Below, piece after piece: positions 1-61,807 of a DNA stretch of 64,000 nucleotides. How positions within the stretch are numbered: the stretch's first letter is position 1; each line of letters starts with the position of its first letter. The stretch comes from Mesostigma viride (Eukaryota > Streptophyta > Mesostigmatophyceae > Mesostigmatales > Mesostigmataceae). The notes below the pieces were generated by a model. That model worked only from the letters and a program-made list of their open reading frames with translations, was not told the origin of the DNA and did no database searches. The position numbers and the translations under genes were made by a program. The stretch is taken from NCBI GenBank assembly GCA_009746045.1, contig RPFO01000641.1, forward strand, positions 39,685 to 103,684, in the 5' to 3' direction.

Positions 1-1982
1 TAAAGTGATTTTTAGCGAGATGGAATGGGGACGATTTGTATTACAGGCTGTATATCATCCGCGGGTCCGTGCGAGCGATTGTTAGCTGCGCGCGCGACGT
101 GCCCGGGTTTGCTTGGGCGCGGACGATTGCTCTCTTAATTATTAATGACAGTACCTAAATAGGTAATGCGCATGCATATGAGTTCCAGGACAACCCCTAG
201 TCAGTCTAATTAGTGTCTATTTCATGAGGCACGGAATTAAGTGGCTTATTATAAGATGGCGAGTGTACATTCATGGCTTCATGATAAGCAACGGCTAGCT
301 GCAAATCTGCCGGTCGCATGGAGCTGTCAGTTAGCACTTTGGGTTAATGTGAGGCTTACATGTGTCCATAGCTTAATACATATGAAAGCATGGCCATGGT
401 GTTGGTTGTGAATCGTAACATCGGTAAGTATATATACATGATCGCCTGTATGATGCGCCCTCGGAGCACCTGGGTGTCAGCATATGCGCGGTCAACTTCA
501 CCTTGAATCCTAATGGTTCACATTCGTATACCTATTGAACATAGGGCAAGAAATTCGGGCACATTCCGCGTCTACTAGCCACAGTCCAGCCTGTAACCTC
601 CCTTATAACAGCCCTGTGATAAAGATGCTGTACTTACGTCTGTTTAGGCGCTTATAGTGTTCTTCTGGTTTTGCTGGCGCACTGTCAAAAGCCAGATTCA
701 GGTTTACCGACAACCACTGGGTGTTGAGAGGTACTAACCATATACATGATACTGTAACAGAACATAATCTGACGACCATTGGGTGCGCACTGTTGTGAAT
801 TTGTACGTACTAATTGTCCAAAAACCAAATGTCCTCATTTGAGGACATAGTCCTCGTTTGAGACGGGGGGGGTCAGGGGGGCGGTTTTGGCGCCAAAGTT
901 GGTCCTGAGGATCCCTGGTGGGTTTTGGCGCGAAACTGGGATAGGTACTGAGCGCGCCAAGCCCCCGGGGTCGACAGGGGCCGACCGTACCTGGAAAATA
1001 TGAGGCGAGGAAAAGTACCTACTACAGCAAGAACGTTGCAATGTAATCGAGTATTTTGTCGAGTGACGGCTATGGGGTCGTTCCAGTTCTGAGGCTTGCC
1101 TGAACGTTATAGGCCATTATTTTGCCCCGAATGAAGACAGAACTTTAGATCATCATCTAGTCATTGCGAAGATGCTGCTTTTGACGTGCAGTTGCTTTGT
1201 ATATGTCGAAAATATTGTTCATGAACGGATTTTGGCATCGTTGAAGAAAATCTGGAAGCTACGTAGATGGCATGATAGGTCAGTATGCAGTTCGGTTTTA
1301 CAGTTTCTTTTTCCGCCCAGTAGCTGCGGATATCGCGAGTATGGGTTATGGTACGCTTCTGGGTTAATGGGCGACCCGGGCAACAGAGGGACCTGGGCAG
1401 TTAGATGGGTCAAAGAGTCTCCATTTTTTCGTCGTGATATCGCAGTCACGCCTGGCGAAAACCACGGCGAGCGCGAGCCATATTTTACTTTTGCCGCAAG
1501 GCTGGGTGCTTCACGGGCGTCACCGTCCTTTAATATATATTTCTTGAGCTGTCCCGCGCAGCTGGCGGCCTGGGCGCACGTCAAGAACAAGGTTCCGGAT
1601 GTCATCCGCAACCGCATCGTTCTAAACAAGCGTGTCAAGAGTATCGTAGCTTATAACTCCCGCAGACTTACTGATTCCGGTTCTTTTCAATGCCCAACGT
1701 CGTGGTTGTGATTACGCCTATGTCCGGGGAACTTAAAGGAAGTTTGCTGGGTAATGCTTTCTTTTCCCGTGGTGTCACTGAAAAGGTAAACGGCCTTGCG
1801 TCGTCAAAACAGCAGCAAGTAGAAGTCACTGTGCTTAGTTGCAATGTGGTAGTTTGATTTAACACATATACTGCCTTGTTGCTGAAAACTTTTTCAAGGC
1901 TTGCTGGGATGTTGCCCATATGTTTCTAACGCTTAACCTCATGTCCAAGTGAGCTAGACTGGCTTGGAAACTTGAGCTTGTC
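1..1982. other. Upstream region without a supportable gene
   Basis: I see no transferrin exon, tRNA or known protein family here. The composition is more AT-rich than the exons downstream. A 179-codon ATG frame (1172-1711, +) overlaps a 139-codon frame on the other strand, and neither resembles a family I know. A G-rich, GC-rich patch occupies about 860-1000 and follows a near-palindrome at 829-848. The region presumably contains the promoter and 5' UTR of the transferrin gene, but no TATA box or other element can be assigned with confidence. Confidence 0.5.
829..848. repeat. Near-palindrome ATGTCCTCAT/TTGAGGACAT
   Basis: The 10-base left arm and the right arm match as reverse complements at 9 of 10 positions. 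A third related word, GTCCTCGTTTGAGAC, follows directly at about 850-864. The same core, TGTCCTCA/TGAGGACA, recurs as a perfect palindrome at 2545-2570, just upstream of the first transferrin exon. It could be a dimeric transcription-factor site or the end of a small mobile element. Confidence 0.6.
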
Positions 1983-51829
<49,847 letters not shown>

Positions 51830-52148
51830 AACAGGGAGCAACAGCCGTCATGAAGGTCGAGAATAAGGGGCCTAGAGGCCTAAAACGATGTGAGCAAGTA
51901 CCTGCTGCGGAGCCATGAGTTCACGGGCACCCGACCTGCTTGAAGCATGAGGGTGGCCATCTATCCTGTACAGGTCTGGCAATGCTGACTTCATCTGTGC
52001 AGACTCTCTCCCCCTCAGAAATGTGTGGGGCTCTCTCCCCCTCGGTAACATCTACCCTGCATGAGGGGATGCTTCCCAATAATGTGTCCATCAGAGGCAT
52101 GAGCATTGCTGGTGTCCTTCAGCTGAGCAATGTCTCTTTCATAGCTAT

Positions 52149-52153
52149 TGTAA
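52149..52153 (+). terminator. Candidate poly(A) signal TGTAA
   Basis: It is the first TGTAA after the stop codon (320 bp downstream), the signal typical of chlorophyte genes. It would give a 3' UTR of roughly 330-350 nt. Transcript support is not available here. Confidence 0.5.
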
Positions 52154-52169
52154 AAGACAGCGCGTAGTG

Positions 52170-52570
52170 ACTATTGCATCCACTGAGATTGACTGATACT
52201 TCGAGTTCCAGATATATCTAGAGGCTGAACCTTTGCTGTATGTGAGATCTGATAGAATCGAGTACCTACGACGGTTTGCTTGGTCTTTGGACCAGTTGTA
52301 CAGACAGGACATTGATTTTTCTTTCTGGGGCCAGTCCCTACATGTTGCAAACGCCAAACGTACGGATCTGTAGGTGTTCTGAGCTACCAGGAGGTCTTCT
52401 GACTTCGATCTAGTGAAGTGCAGCCAAGTCGTGAGCATGTAGAAGGATCAACCTTACCTTTAGTTGCTAGTTGCTTGTGTTATGGCCCTAACCTTTGTTC
52501 GGGCATAACACTTTCTTCAATAATTTGGTTTGATTAGGCGAAAGTGATTTTGAACATTGTCAGAATATTA
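52170..52570. other. Intergenic stretch, nothing recognised
   Basis: AT-rich spacer between the transferrin 3' UTR and the repeat region. A 97-codon frame on the - strand (52145-52438) shows no family resemblance and overlaps the presumed 3' UTR. Confidence 0.4.
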
Positions 52571-52574
52571 ATTA

Positions 52575-53345
52575 CAGGGTTACGTGAGCATAAGGCCTCA
52601 GGACAGTCGAGTGGGATGGGATGGATGGAGCTAGCTATCTAAGACCTAGTTGCAGGGTTGTGGGCACCACCGCCCGAATCGCTGTGAATGCCGACTTTGG
52701 TCACATGCGAAGCCCCCACTGGCTTGGGGGTGGTCTCCTTCATTACTCATACCTGCCACCTATCCTTGGGAACCATCTGCCTAGCTCCAGTTTACAGACA
52801 TTCCAGGGGGCTGCCCTGGCGTGCATGAGCCAATTGCGACGTGGGTAATGCTCGCATATCCATGACTAGGCATGCGTGCCTAGTCTATCCCGGAAAGTCC
52901 ACGGGTGGCGCCCCGGCCGCGCTCGGCCTGGGCACGCCATATGTGAGAACAAAACGCCCAGGTTGGGCGGGCCGGCTTGGTGCCGGCCTGCTGAGCTATC
53001 ACGTAGTGTCTACCTGATCTGTGCGCGTGCGAGGTGCCCGGCTATAGGCCCAGCCAGGCACCTGTGCCTAATAATATTAATTAATTAATTAAAATCATAG
53101 AGTCCGTTGGGAGCATATGTAACACATAGCCCTGAGAAAGGGGCATCTATGGGTTTGTAATACAATCAGGGCTACAACCTGCAGGTGGAGGATGTACAAC
53201 TGTCACCTGCTCTGGGTGCACAAGGTGCACCTGCACCGCCATGATGGTTCATGCCTCCTTAACAAGCACAGGCACCCAGGGGGGGCTTGAGGAGAGAGCC
53301 TAATAATATGGGAAGCATTAATTAATTAATTAATAGACACGTGAC
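52575..53345 (+). repeat. Copy 1 of a 770-bp-period repeat
   Basis: The word ACGTGAGCATAAGNCCTCAG occurs at 52582 and again at 53352. What follows copy 1 (GGGATGGGATGGATGG, TAGTTGCAGGGTTGTGG, CCGCCCGAATCG) reappears, with the LTR element removed, at 53371-53387 joined to 63934-64000. The unit includes a GC-rich core (52905-53060), two TTAA runs and two hairpins (52864-52885, 53339-53357). No coding frame is convincing. It may be a tandem satellite-like repeat or two direct terminal repeats of a small element. Confidence 0.7.
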
Positions 53346-53387
53346 TGCGTCACGTGAGCATAAGTCCTCAGTGGGAGGGGAACATGG
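53346..53387 (+). repeat. Copy 2 of the 770-bp-period repeat, left piece
   Basis: It continues after the retrotransposon at 63934. Removing the element and one CATGG restores alignment with copy 1 at about 52581-52620. Confidence 0.7.
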
Positions 53388-53930
53388 TGTTACGCCTCAG
53401 ACTTCTACCGCCACCTCTACCTCTACCTGGCCTGATGCTACCTAAACTAGTAAGGCCGCCTCTAGTTAAACCCCTAGCGAAAGACGAACGAGACGATCCA
53501 GATCTCAGTGCATTAACGTAAGTATTACTGTAATACGCCATAAGCCATTTACACCAACCCGTTTACTCCAGGAATAGAGGAAGGAAACACAACTATACAC
53601 TGCCGTGACCCAAGCCTATATGTGTTAATTCATTTAACACACGCCGAGTGAACACAGGGGTAGAACGTGCATAAATGGTCACCAACGGTCCAACACGCTC
53701 GGGCCGACCTGGCCCTCGCCTACAGATGCACGCTGGTCCACTACATTCTACCAAAGGATCAGGACCACTAATAAAGTACGCGGCGCGGCGCCCAAAGGCA
53801 CCCAATGTACCACAGTACTGTTACGAGGACAATAGTGTCCCAGTAGGAACTACACGTAAACCTAAGGACAACCGAGGCAAAAGACCTAATTTACGTCCGT
53901 AACTACAACGAATTGTTACGCGACGTAACA
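53388..53930 (-). repeat. 3' LTR (left on the + strand)
   Basis: 543 bp, TGTTACG...CGTAACA. On the + strand it is followed directly by the pyrimidine tract that represents the polypurine tract. Differences from the right LTR include 1-4 bp indels near 53560, 53600 and 53653. Confidence 0.95.
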
Positions 53931-53948
53931 CCTCCCCCCCCACAAAGG
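53931..53948 (-). promoter_or_regulatory. Polypurine tract
   Basis: On the - strand it reads CCTTTGTGGGGGGGGAGG and abuts the 3' LTR, the expected site for priming plus-strand DNA synthesis. Confidence 0.8.
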
Positions 53949-54303
53949 TAGGGAGCCCTCTCCCTACGCACCGAGGGAGGAAACCAAGGGGTAGGAAACC
54001 TAATGCACCCAGCACACACCAACACAATCGGCAGGCCATCCAAGATACAAAGCACCAACGTATTAACTCGGTCTCCACCACCACGCCGGGAGGTGTAGGG
54101 TTAGCCAGCACCAAGCCTGGTGGTAGGTTCCCCTAACTGCCTGGAACAAAGTCCTTGCCGGGGGGGAACGGCACTGGGCAGGACACACAGAGTAAACAAA
54201 TCAGTACCAAGGACCAAGAACGACCAGTCAACTGGCCAGAACGTGAGGGCGACTCTATATACCGGAGGGACAACACCCTCAGGTCGGGCCTAAGGCCCTC
54301 TAT

Positions 54304-56640
54304 CTAATTGCCATCCGTCTGGTAAGTGCCACGGGAGGCCAGCAGGACATCCAGGTACGCCTGGTAGTGAGCCACATCCTCGGCATTGTCGTGCCTATCT
54401 ACAGTGAGGAAAACATCGGCCCACACGCCGTCAGGAAAAAGACCCAGGAAGGCCCAGTAATACCTATGCTGTGTAAGAACGACCTGGCCCCGGGCCCAGT
54501 CCAGGAAACCACAGGCAAAGAGGCGTAGGAAAGGCTCTACCGCGATCAAGCAGAGAGCCCGCAGGAGCAGGCGATGGTACCGGATCCGAGGGCGCAAACC
54601 CGTCGGGAAAAACAGATCTACCAGGGGCTCCACGTTAGACGGCCACATCCGGATGTGCCGAATCTCACGGGAGCGCCACCGACGGGCACACTGTCGCGAC
54701 CCGAACGTCTCGAGGTAGTCGCTAGCCCGGGGAGGAGGATGGCCACGGGAGTCCAGACCCTGGCCCGGGATGGGCGCTGGACGACGGGCATCCCACTCTA
54801 GGATGGGCTGAAGGACCGTGCTGAACGTGGCACCCGGCGCCGCAGGAAACTCTACCGTAAGGGCATCTGAGGCCATAATGCCCAGAGGCGGAGGGTAAGC
54901 CCACTGGAACCCGCCGTAGGTGTCCAAGTCATTGTGACGCCTAGCCCAGCGATACAGGACGCGCCGAACCAGGATCTCACCCTGGAACACCGGATCAGCT
55001 AAAATAACCATATCGAAAGGAGGCCGATCAGTCTCAACGGGTAGGCCACGGTCCCGCGGCGCCCGACACACCTGGGAGAACCCGTAGGACATGGGCGAAA
55101 TGGCAAGCTCGGCGGAGGCGCGCGGCAGGTCACACTGGCGGCAGGCGAGCGCAGACATACCGTACCCAAAGACAGGCGTGTCGCGCGACTCCGGAGTCGC
55201 ATGCACCACAGAAGGGGCCCGATCCCGATCGCCCTCTCAGTGACAACTCCCGAAGGGAATCAGCAGCGCGGGTGGCGCGAGGATCAGAGCCACTGGACCG
55301 AACAACCGCAGCCAAAGACCGCGGGGCCGAAGGGACAGGGGCCGAAGAAGGGGTAGGAACCGGCACAGACGCAGACGGCGCCGGTACAACAGGGGGTCGC
55401 GTCGGACCCGATGCCGCAGGGGGTCGCGACGGCCCCGCCTCCGCAGCTGGCGCTCCGGTCTCTGGTGGCGGAGCACCCCCATGCCACATGTTGAAAACAG
55501 GGCCCGTGGGGACAGGCAATCCGGCATACGACTGGTTACCGTCTAAGCTCCAGTCGGGCACCGGAATCCTCTGCGGAGGACCGCCCTCCCAAAGCCTGGG
55601 AAGACCACGCGGGTCGCTGAAGAAACCCCGCGAGGGCGGCGCTGACGCGGTGGGCGGCCCGGAAGCGACGGCGACGGGCGCGGCCGCTGGGACGGAGGAC
55701 TCGCGCCGAGGCGCAGGTAAGTCAGTAGCAGGCGCAGGGGCAGCCGAAGGCGTAGGAGCCGCAGCAACAGAGGAACCCGCAGCCACGTACCGAGGGCTCG
55801 CGCGGCACAGGCGGACCCGTAGACGTCGAGGCGACCGAAGGGGAAGGGGGCACAGATACAGCAGACACCCCACCTGGCGTGGCTGGAGCGTGCGCCTGGG
55901 CCGCCATGAAGGCCCCGAAGGCCGCTGTCAGGGACTGGATCTGCGCCTGCATCGCAGAAACTGTCGCCGAAAGAGGATCAGGCTCACGATCAGAGCCCAA
56001 AGGGGTAGGCTCCACCGATGCGCGCCGGACCGACCTTGGTGAAGACGGGACAGGGGAAGGAGATGACACTGAAGAGGAGGACGCCGCAGGGGAGGCCGAA
56101 TACTCAGGAGTGTACTGTGCCTCGACTGGTGCGTCCGTAGGAGTAGGGTCGCCCAATACTACGCCCGCTGTCTGGTCCGCGATCTCCATGAACTCAACCG
56201 CCCGTAGGAGGTCACAGGGGTTGTCATCTACCTCTGCCTCACCCTCGCCCGGAAGCCAGGGGAACACCTCCCGTAGGCAAGCGCGACCCACAGGGGTAGA
56301 CAGGTAGGAAAACACCCGGGGGCACTGAAGGACCGCGGCTATCTGCCCTAATGCTGCATGGGCAGCGGGAGCCGCATCCTAAAAGGCAATGCCCGGCATC
56401 GTCGAATCCATGCACAACTAGCTGTTGCGGATCATCTGGAGCCGGGCCGAACCACGCGACACCAAAGAGGGCAGCCCTGACTAAAGACGCATGCTGCGCC
56501 TGGAGAGCAGACTGAATGATGCCACCCGGATAACTGGAACGTGACACCCAGCGGCCCGGAAGGGCCTCGAAGTAGAGCTCTGGATCCGGTGGCGGAGGGG
56601 AAGGTGGCCGGCTCTCCGACGGAGGGGTAGGATCAGCCAT
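54304..56640 (-). pseudogene. Extra GC-rich ORF 3' of integrase (env position), frameshifted
   Basis: It begins at an ATG at 56640 (MADPTPPSESRPPSPPPPDP) and can be followed through three frames (56239-56640, 55722-56315, 55130-55873 and 54304-55209) to a TAG at 54304-54306, about 750-780 codons if joined. The middle is Pro/Ala/Ser-rich and contains a heptad-like stretch (MQAQIQSLTAAFGAFMAAQA). The C-terminal 300 residues look globular and include a moderately hydrophobic patch (LLLRALCLIAVEPF). I recognise no env, capsid or other family. It is clearly richer in GC than pol, hinting at a separate origin. Function unknown. Confidence 0.6.
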
Positions 56641-56699
56641 GATGGCTGCGGAGGGGAGGGGACAACCAACCAACCACCAACAGCAGAAATACGATAAGG

Positions 56700-57098
56700 G
56701 AGGGGCAGGTTGCCAACTAGAGCTGGTGTAGGGTTTTGTTCTAAAGGGGCAGGAGCTAGCTCTCTACCAGCGAATGTGCTAGGGTGGTAAAGCTTCAGCT
56801 GGCTTCTATGGAAGGTGTTAGAATGTGTCTGCCAAGAGGTAGGGATATCGATTTTATATAAGAAATTTCCTACTCTAGACAACACACGGAAGGGTCCTAA
56901 GAAGGCGGGCCTAAGTTTGACCTTAAGTTCTGCTTCGAACTTATGAGCAAAACGGCCAACACGGGGGCCTTCTACTAATACTAGATCTCCTATATCTATC
57001 TCAGGCGCTCTTCTATCTAAGGAGGCACGCAACCTAGCAAGGTACTTAGACTGAGCTTTTTGGTACCCTGAGATCGCGTGGTCATGTGCAGTTTTCAT
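56700..57098 (-). pseudogene. Integrase C-terminal domain (GPY/F-like)
   Basis: A segment DLVLVEGPRVGRFAHKFEAE followed by KLRPAFLGPFRVLSRVGNFL and YKIDIPTSW is typical of the SH3-like GPY/F module after the integrase core. No chromodomain is visible behind it. It is separated by a frame break (about 57100-57208) from the catalytic part. Confidence 0.75.
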
Positions 57099-57207
57099 TC
57101 TATCTAGTAAGGACTGTACACCTTCTACAGTATCCGGGACACATCATCCCTGTCCCGTAGAGGACTAGCTAAGAGAGAGGTAGGGGTAAGAGGCTGTCTA
57201 CCAGTAT

Positions 57208-58056
57208 CTAGGAAGAAGGGCGTATATCCATGCGCAGCCTGGGGCAATTGTTAAGGGAGAACTCTACCAAACATAAATAATCCTCCCAATCACTTCCCGA
57301 GCCATTAACATAGTGCCTAAGCGCTTCTTCCACTACCCTATTAAGACGCTCTACTAAATGAGAGGAGGAGGAGTGGTAGGCAGTACCGTAGGTAACCTTG
57401 GTACCGATGGCAGCGAAAAACTGCTGCCAAAAATCTGAGGTAAATAACTTATCTTTATCACTAATAAACTGCCTACTCAAACCATGATATCTGTAAACAT
57501 TATTAAGGTATAGGCGTGCGCAATCACGTGCGGTGAGTTCTAAAGGACACGGCACGAGATGGCACATACGAGTAAAACGATCTATGAACACAAGGATCTG
57601 GGCATTACCTCTATCATTCTTTCTAAAAGGTCCTACAAAATCCATCATGATAGAATCCCACGGCATGATGGGATCAGGCAAGGTCCTAGGTTCTGCTATC
57701 TGTCCTACATTATTGGGTTTCATCTCCTGGCAAGATTGACAAGTTCTAACATACTCATCTACATCCTTGAAAAGGGAAGGCCAGTAATAAGAGCGGGCTA
57801 CTAGGTCCCGTACCCGTTTACCACCCTGATGAGCAGCTAAGTCATGCAACTCAAAGAGCAAGGAGGAGCGACAGATAGGAGGGACATACAGGCGCCATTG
57901 AGGGGGAGAATCTGCTATTTGCACATATAAAAACCCACCTACAAATTTACAAGGGTGCTTGCCTAATTGTTGGGGATGGGCTGCAATGGCAGCTAAGGCT
58001 TCCGGCTCAGTGGCCGTAAATCTACTAATAAGGCGTTCAAGATCAGAGGTAGGCAT
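57208..58056 (-). CDS. Integrase (zinc-binding and catalytic core)
   Basis: 282 codons. The HHCC finger is HDLAAH...CQSC. The DDE triad is visible as Asp in MMDFVGPF, Asp in FISDKDKLFTS and Glu in VERLNRVVEEAL. This enzyme inserts the cDNA copy into the host genome. It is one of the longest unbroken pieces of pol. Confidence 0.9.
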   Translation of the reverse strand: MPTSDLERLISRFTATEPEALAAIAAHPQQLGKHPCKFVGGFLYVQIADSPPQWRLYVPPICRSSLLFELHDLAAHQGGKRVRDLVARSYYWPSLFKDVDEYVRTCQSCQEMKPNNVGQIAEPRTLPDPIMPWDSIMMDFVGPFRKNDRGNAQILVFIDRFTRMCHLVPCPLELTARDCARLYLNNVYRYHGLSRQFISDKDKLFTSDFWQQFFAAIGTKVTYGTAYHSSSSHLVERLNRVVEEALRHYVNGSGSDWEDYLCLVEFSLNNCPRLRMDIRPSS

Positions 58057-58339
58057 CGCTACAGAGGTCTCCTACCGCCTTGCCAAACAGCTAAGGGGAG
58101 GTCCTAAAGGAACTATGTCATCATAAGACTTTCCTGACCTAGTCGCTATATGGCTAAGCGGTATAGAAATTTTATTTTTCCCCTCCCCCCCACCGAGGCC
58201 ACAGGAAGGGCCTCACACGGGAGAGAGAGTCCTACGTGAGAAAGGAGATCAGGCATGCGAACAGCTGTATGAAAGAGGTAGGCATAGGATTCATCATCAG
58301 GTAGTTCACCATAAGGGGTTACACCCATAGTAGTAGGAA

Positions 58340-58868
58340 CTAGAGTAGTATTGAGAACATCAAGGTCCTCGAAAAAGGAGTAATCTGCACGACGGAGAGT
58401 GCATCTGGTACTATGTTATCTACACCCTTAACATACTGAAGTTTAAAAGGGGAAAACTGTGCTAAAAATTCCATCCAGCGCGCTTGACGAGGGGTAAGGT
58501 TGGGTTGGGAGAGAAGATGGGTAAGGGGACGGTGATCCGTTTGGATAACTAATCTATAAGGATCTATCACAGGGTTCATTCAGGCAGACATCAAATTGAG
58601 CTTTAAGAAAGTGCTGCCACGCGTGGCAACAATACACCACCGCTAAGAGTTCCTGCTGGTGTACGGGATAGTTACGCTCCGCAGGGAGCATTGTCCTAGA
58701 GATATACTCAATTGGCTGTAAGCCCTGACCCTGATCCTGGAGAAGGACGCCCCCTATAGCTACCTTACTAGCATCTGTAGCTACCACAAAGGGTTTAGTA
58801 GTATCCGGTAGGATGAGTACAGGAGGGGAAAGGAGTAGGGATTTTAACACTGAAAAGCCGACTGACAT
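58340..58868 (-). pseudogene. RNase H domain of pol (two frames)
   Basis: 58554-58868 has VVATDASKVAIGGVL (first Asp) and HQQELLAVVYCCHAW (Glu). 58340-58579, in another frame, has IQTDHRPLTHLLSQ (Asp) and DNIVPDALS. The domain degrades RNA in RNA/DNA hybrids. The frame break falls at about 58555-58580. Confidence 0.85.
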
Positions 58869-59981
58869 TCACTACTCCAAACAAAGGGGATATCCTTCTT
58901 TAATAAATGATTAATAGGGGCTGCTATAGTTGCGAAACGCGGGATAAAACGCCTATAGTAAGAAGCAATTCCTAGAAAACTACGTACACCTTTAACGTCG
59001 GTAGGGGTAGGCCATTCCTGAATTGACTTAGTTTTATCCGGGTCGGTAGCGACCCCGGCATCTGACAGAACGTGCCCTAAAAATGGGACACTCCTACCCG
59101 AACGAACTTTAGCACGGCGCGCCCACAAAGAATTTTCAGCCATTATTTCTAATACTTTCTTTAAATCACGTAGGTGCGTTTCAAAATCAGGAGAGTAAAT
59201 AAGGATATCATCTAAGTAAGCTTGAGCACAAGAACGGTCATGCTCAGATAAAGAAACAGAGGAGAAGGAAGGATCCTTTAAATCAGAGGACACTTGAGGA
59301 AGGTGAGAATTTCCCATAACAGGTCTAAGCATTCATTAACATTTGAAAAGAGGCAGGAGAGTTACAGAGTCCCATAGCCGCTACTCTAAACTGGTAATGA
59401 CCAAAAGGGGTAGCAAAGGCGGTTTTATGGCAATCCTCAGGAGCTATCCGCAACTGCCAAAAACCATCCGCACAATCCAGTACTGTGAAACAAGTGGAAC
59501 CTTTAACCTTATTAAATATATCATCAATACGAGGTAGAGGGTATTTAGACTTCACAGTAATATCATTCAACTTCCTATAATCAGTAACTAGGCGAAACTT
59601 GCCATTTGGCTTAGGAACTAACAGGACACCAGCTGAGTAGGGAGAGTTACTAGGCTCTATCAATCCTGCTTCTAATAGTGACACTAAAATCTGTTTTAGT
59701 TCCTTTAACTCGGTAGGGCCCATTCTATACATCGGAGAGTGCGTAGGAACTGCACCGTCCTTGATAACTACACGGTGTAAAACAGAACGAGGAGGAGGAT
59801 AAGAAGGAGTCTTTTCTTCAAAAACTTTTGAGGAATCTATCACAGCCATGTATCTTACTATTTCATTTTCAGTAAATCCCACTCCTATTGTATCCACTGT
59901 GTTTATATCTATATCCACACTATTATTAGTGATAGGTATCTCCTGTACTTCTAACTGAAGGAACATACATAATATATCCAT
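58844..59981 (-). pseudogene. Reverse transcriptase domain of pol (two frames)
   Basis: 59325-59981 holds the fingers and palm (KPNGKFRLVTDYRKLND, FTVLDCADGFWQLRI with catalytic Asp, AFATPFGHYQF, MGLCNSPASFQ). 58844-59332 holds the YLDD catalytic box (AQAYLDDILIYS), the FLGH motif and the connection (VRSFLGIASYYRRFI). The break is at about 59325-59332. All catalytic motifs are intact in sequence, only the frame is not. Confidence 0.9.
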
Positions 59982-60432
59982 ATTCCTTTAGTTCAGAACG
60001 CAATTCATCATTGGACATTAATACTTCAGGTATAGGTCTTACAGGAGGATCAACAGGTGTAGGAGGAGTAATATCTACCAAGGATAAATTTTCCAATCTA
60101 TAATGACGTTCCGGTACCCAGTAAGAGCTATCTGGAAACCAAATGACCATGGTATCATAATTAATAGTAATCTTATTATCCTGGTGCCAATCTAATCCTA
60201 GTAATACATCAGCGGTAGTGATAGGGCCTATAGTGGCCGTCAGGTTGACAGTACGTCCTTGTATGACCAGGGGAAGGGACACCGTACCCGGGGAATGACT
60301 GGTGCGACCATCAGCATAATGAACAGTGACAGGTTTGGTGTGAGGGGTAGGGACTAGTCCTAAACGCCTAACTAGGGCCTCGCTCACAAAGGAGCTAGCC
60401 GCACCGCTATCTACCAACACAGAGACATTCAA
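59926..60432 (-). pseudogene. Retropepsin-type aspartic protease
   Basis: The active-site word VDSGAASSFV is followed about 65 residues later by TTADVLLGLDW, the usual second motif of Ty3/Gypsy proteases. In-frame stops lie directly upstream, so the link to gag is broken by a frameshift near 60432. It runs into the start of the RT frame by overlap. Confidence 0.85.
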
Positions 60433-60624
60433 AGTTCATCAGCATGCAAGAAAGGGTCTACAACAGTATGGGGAACGGTTAAACCACCATTCAAGAACAT
60501 AAGAGGACGCACACGTAGTGGTAGGGAAGATTCAGCTCCTACAGAGGTTATAAAAACAGGCAGGCAAAAATTTTATCTGGGGTACTATCTAAGGACCTGT
60601 CCAGGTTACCCCCGGCTGACAGGC

Positions 60625-61742
60625 CTACTGTTCCCCCTCCCCCCCCAAATCCATAGGAACTAACCCCGAAGAAGACCCTGGCGAAAAAGCCACTGCTGGA
60701 GGGTCACGAGGGAGCGAAGAGGGTGCGGGAGCCTGATTATCATAGGGGAACCCTGGGGGTCCTGTCTGCACAGCATTCAGCCTACTAGGGGTAGCTGAGG
60801 GAATGCGTCCTGAAGTGGGACGAATAGGAGCACGCTGAGGGGTACGAGGAGGGCGAGCGTCGGGATGAGGGGGAGCACCCGAAAGGAACTTGGGGCACTC
60901 ACGTTTAAGATGACCTACTTCCTTACAATGATAGCATGTGATATGAGAGACATCAAGAGCTGAAAGGTCAGTAACGCAGATATCTAATTCTTCTACATAG
61001 GAGTTCTCCTCCTCAGGGGTAAGGATAATATTATTAATACGGGAACGGGTAGGGAGAGAAGGAGTGGTGAAGAAATCTGCTACTCGCAAGAGATGCTGGC
61101 GCACATGCTTGAGGGGCAGATCAGTAAAACGGTAGGCAGAGAACTGGCGCTTGACTTCACGTAATAAAGGTCTACTGAGGCCTTGGAGGAAGCGAGCACG
61201 TACTTCTGCACCCGACAAATCCCTAATTCGTACCATCTGAGCATCAAACTCTTTCATATACTCCTTAAATGATTTAGTACCCTGCTGCAAGGTACCAAAG
61301 GCTAATCTATCCTGCCAATCTGAATCAGGAGGGACTAAATGGTTCTCTAAACGCTTAAACAATTCTGCTACAGAGTTAGGGTAGGCATGAGAGGCCAAAG
61401 ACTCACACTGAATGAGGTTAGCAAGCTCAGGAGTAATGCAGGTTGTAAGATAGTGAGGACTAATACAGCATCAGAGAGACGCCATCTATTATGATTCTGC
61501 CACGACTCTGTGTTCTGGGTAAGCAACATAATAAAGGTGAAAAACTGTTGAGGGGTAGACTTGACATCCAGCTTGGGAAGGTTAGCAAAGAGGGGAAGAG
61601 CAGGGGGCTTAGGGGGATTAGAAGAGTCAGTTTTTCCCATAGGGCCACTATCTTCCACTGCTACATAAGCGGGATAGAAGGAAGGAAGAGGAAAGTTTGG
61701 GTAGGGGTCTAGAAGGGGCCACCGTTTCAGGCTGGTGCCCAT
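60625..61742 (-). pseudogene. Gag with zinc knuckle (two frames)
   Basis: 61368-61742 encodes the N-terminal part (LFANLPKLDVKSTPQQFFTF). 60625-61398, in another frame, encodes the retrotransposon gag core (DRLAFGTLQQGTKSFKEYMK, ARFLQGLSRPLLREV) and a CCHC knuckle CYHCKEVGHLKRECP, then a Pro-rich tail. It forms the particle and binds RNA. The frame break is near 61430. Confidence 0.85.
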
Positions 61743-61807
61743 AGGAGAAGGGACAGTATATTGCTCACGAAGAGAGGAGTAGGCAAAATGATCATAATTT
61801 CTGTCAT

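Noticed and set aside
1172-1711. 179-codon ATG frame on the + strand, with a 139-codon frame on the opposite strand
   Set aside because: No family resemblance, opposite frames equally open, and composition unlike the exons of this locus; kept only as a remark.
54304-55209. Envelope glycoprotein
   Set aside because: No signal peptide, no clear transmembrane anchor and no Cys pattern; position alone is not enough.
56481-57098. Chromodomain at the integrase C-terminus
   Set aside because: After the GPF motif the sequence becomes Pro-rich and runs into the next ORF; no chromodomain pattern is visible.
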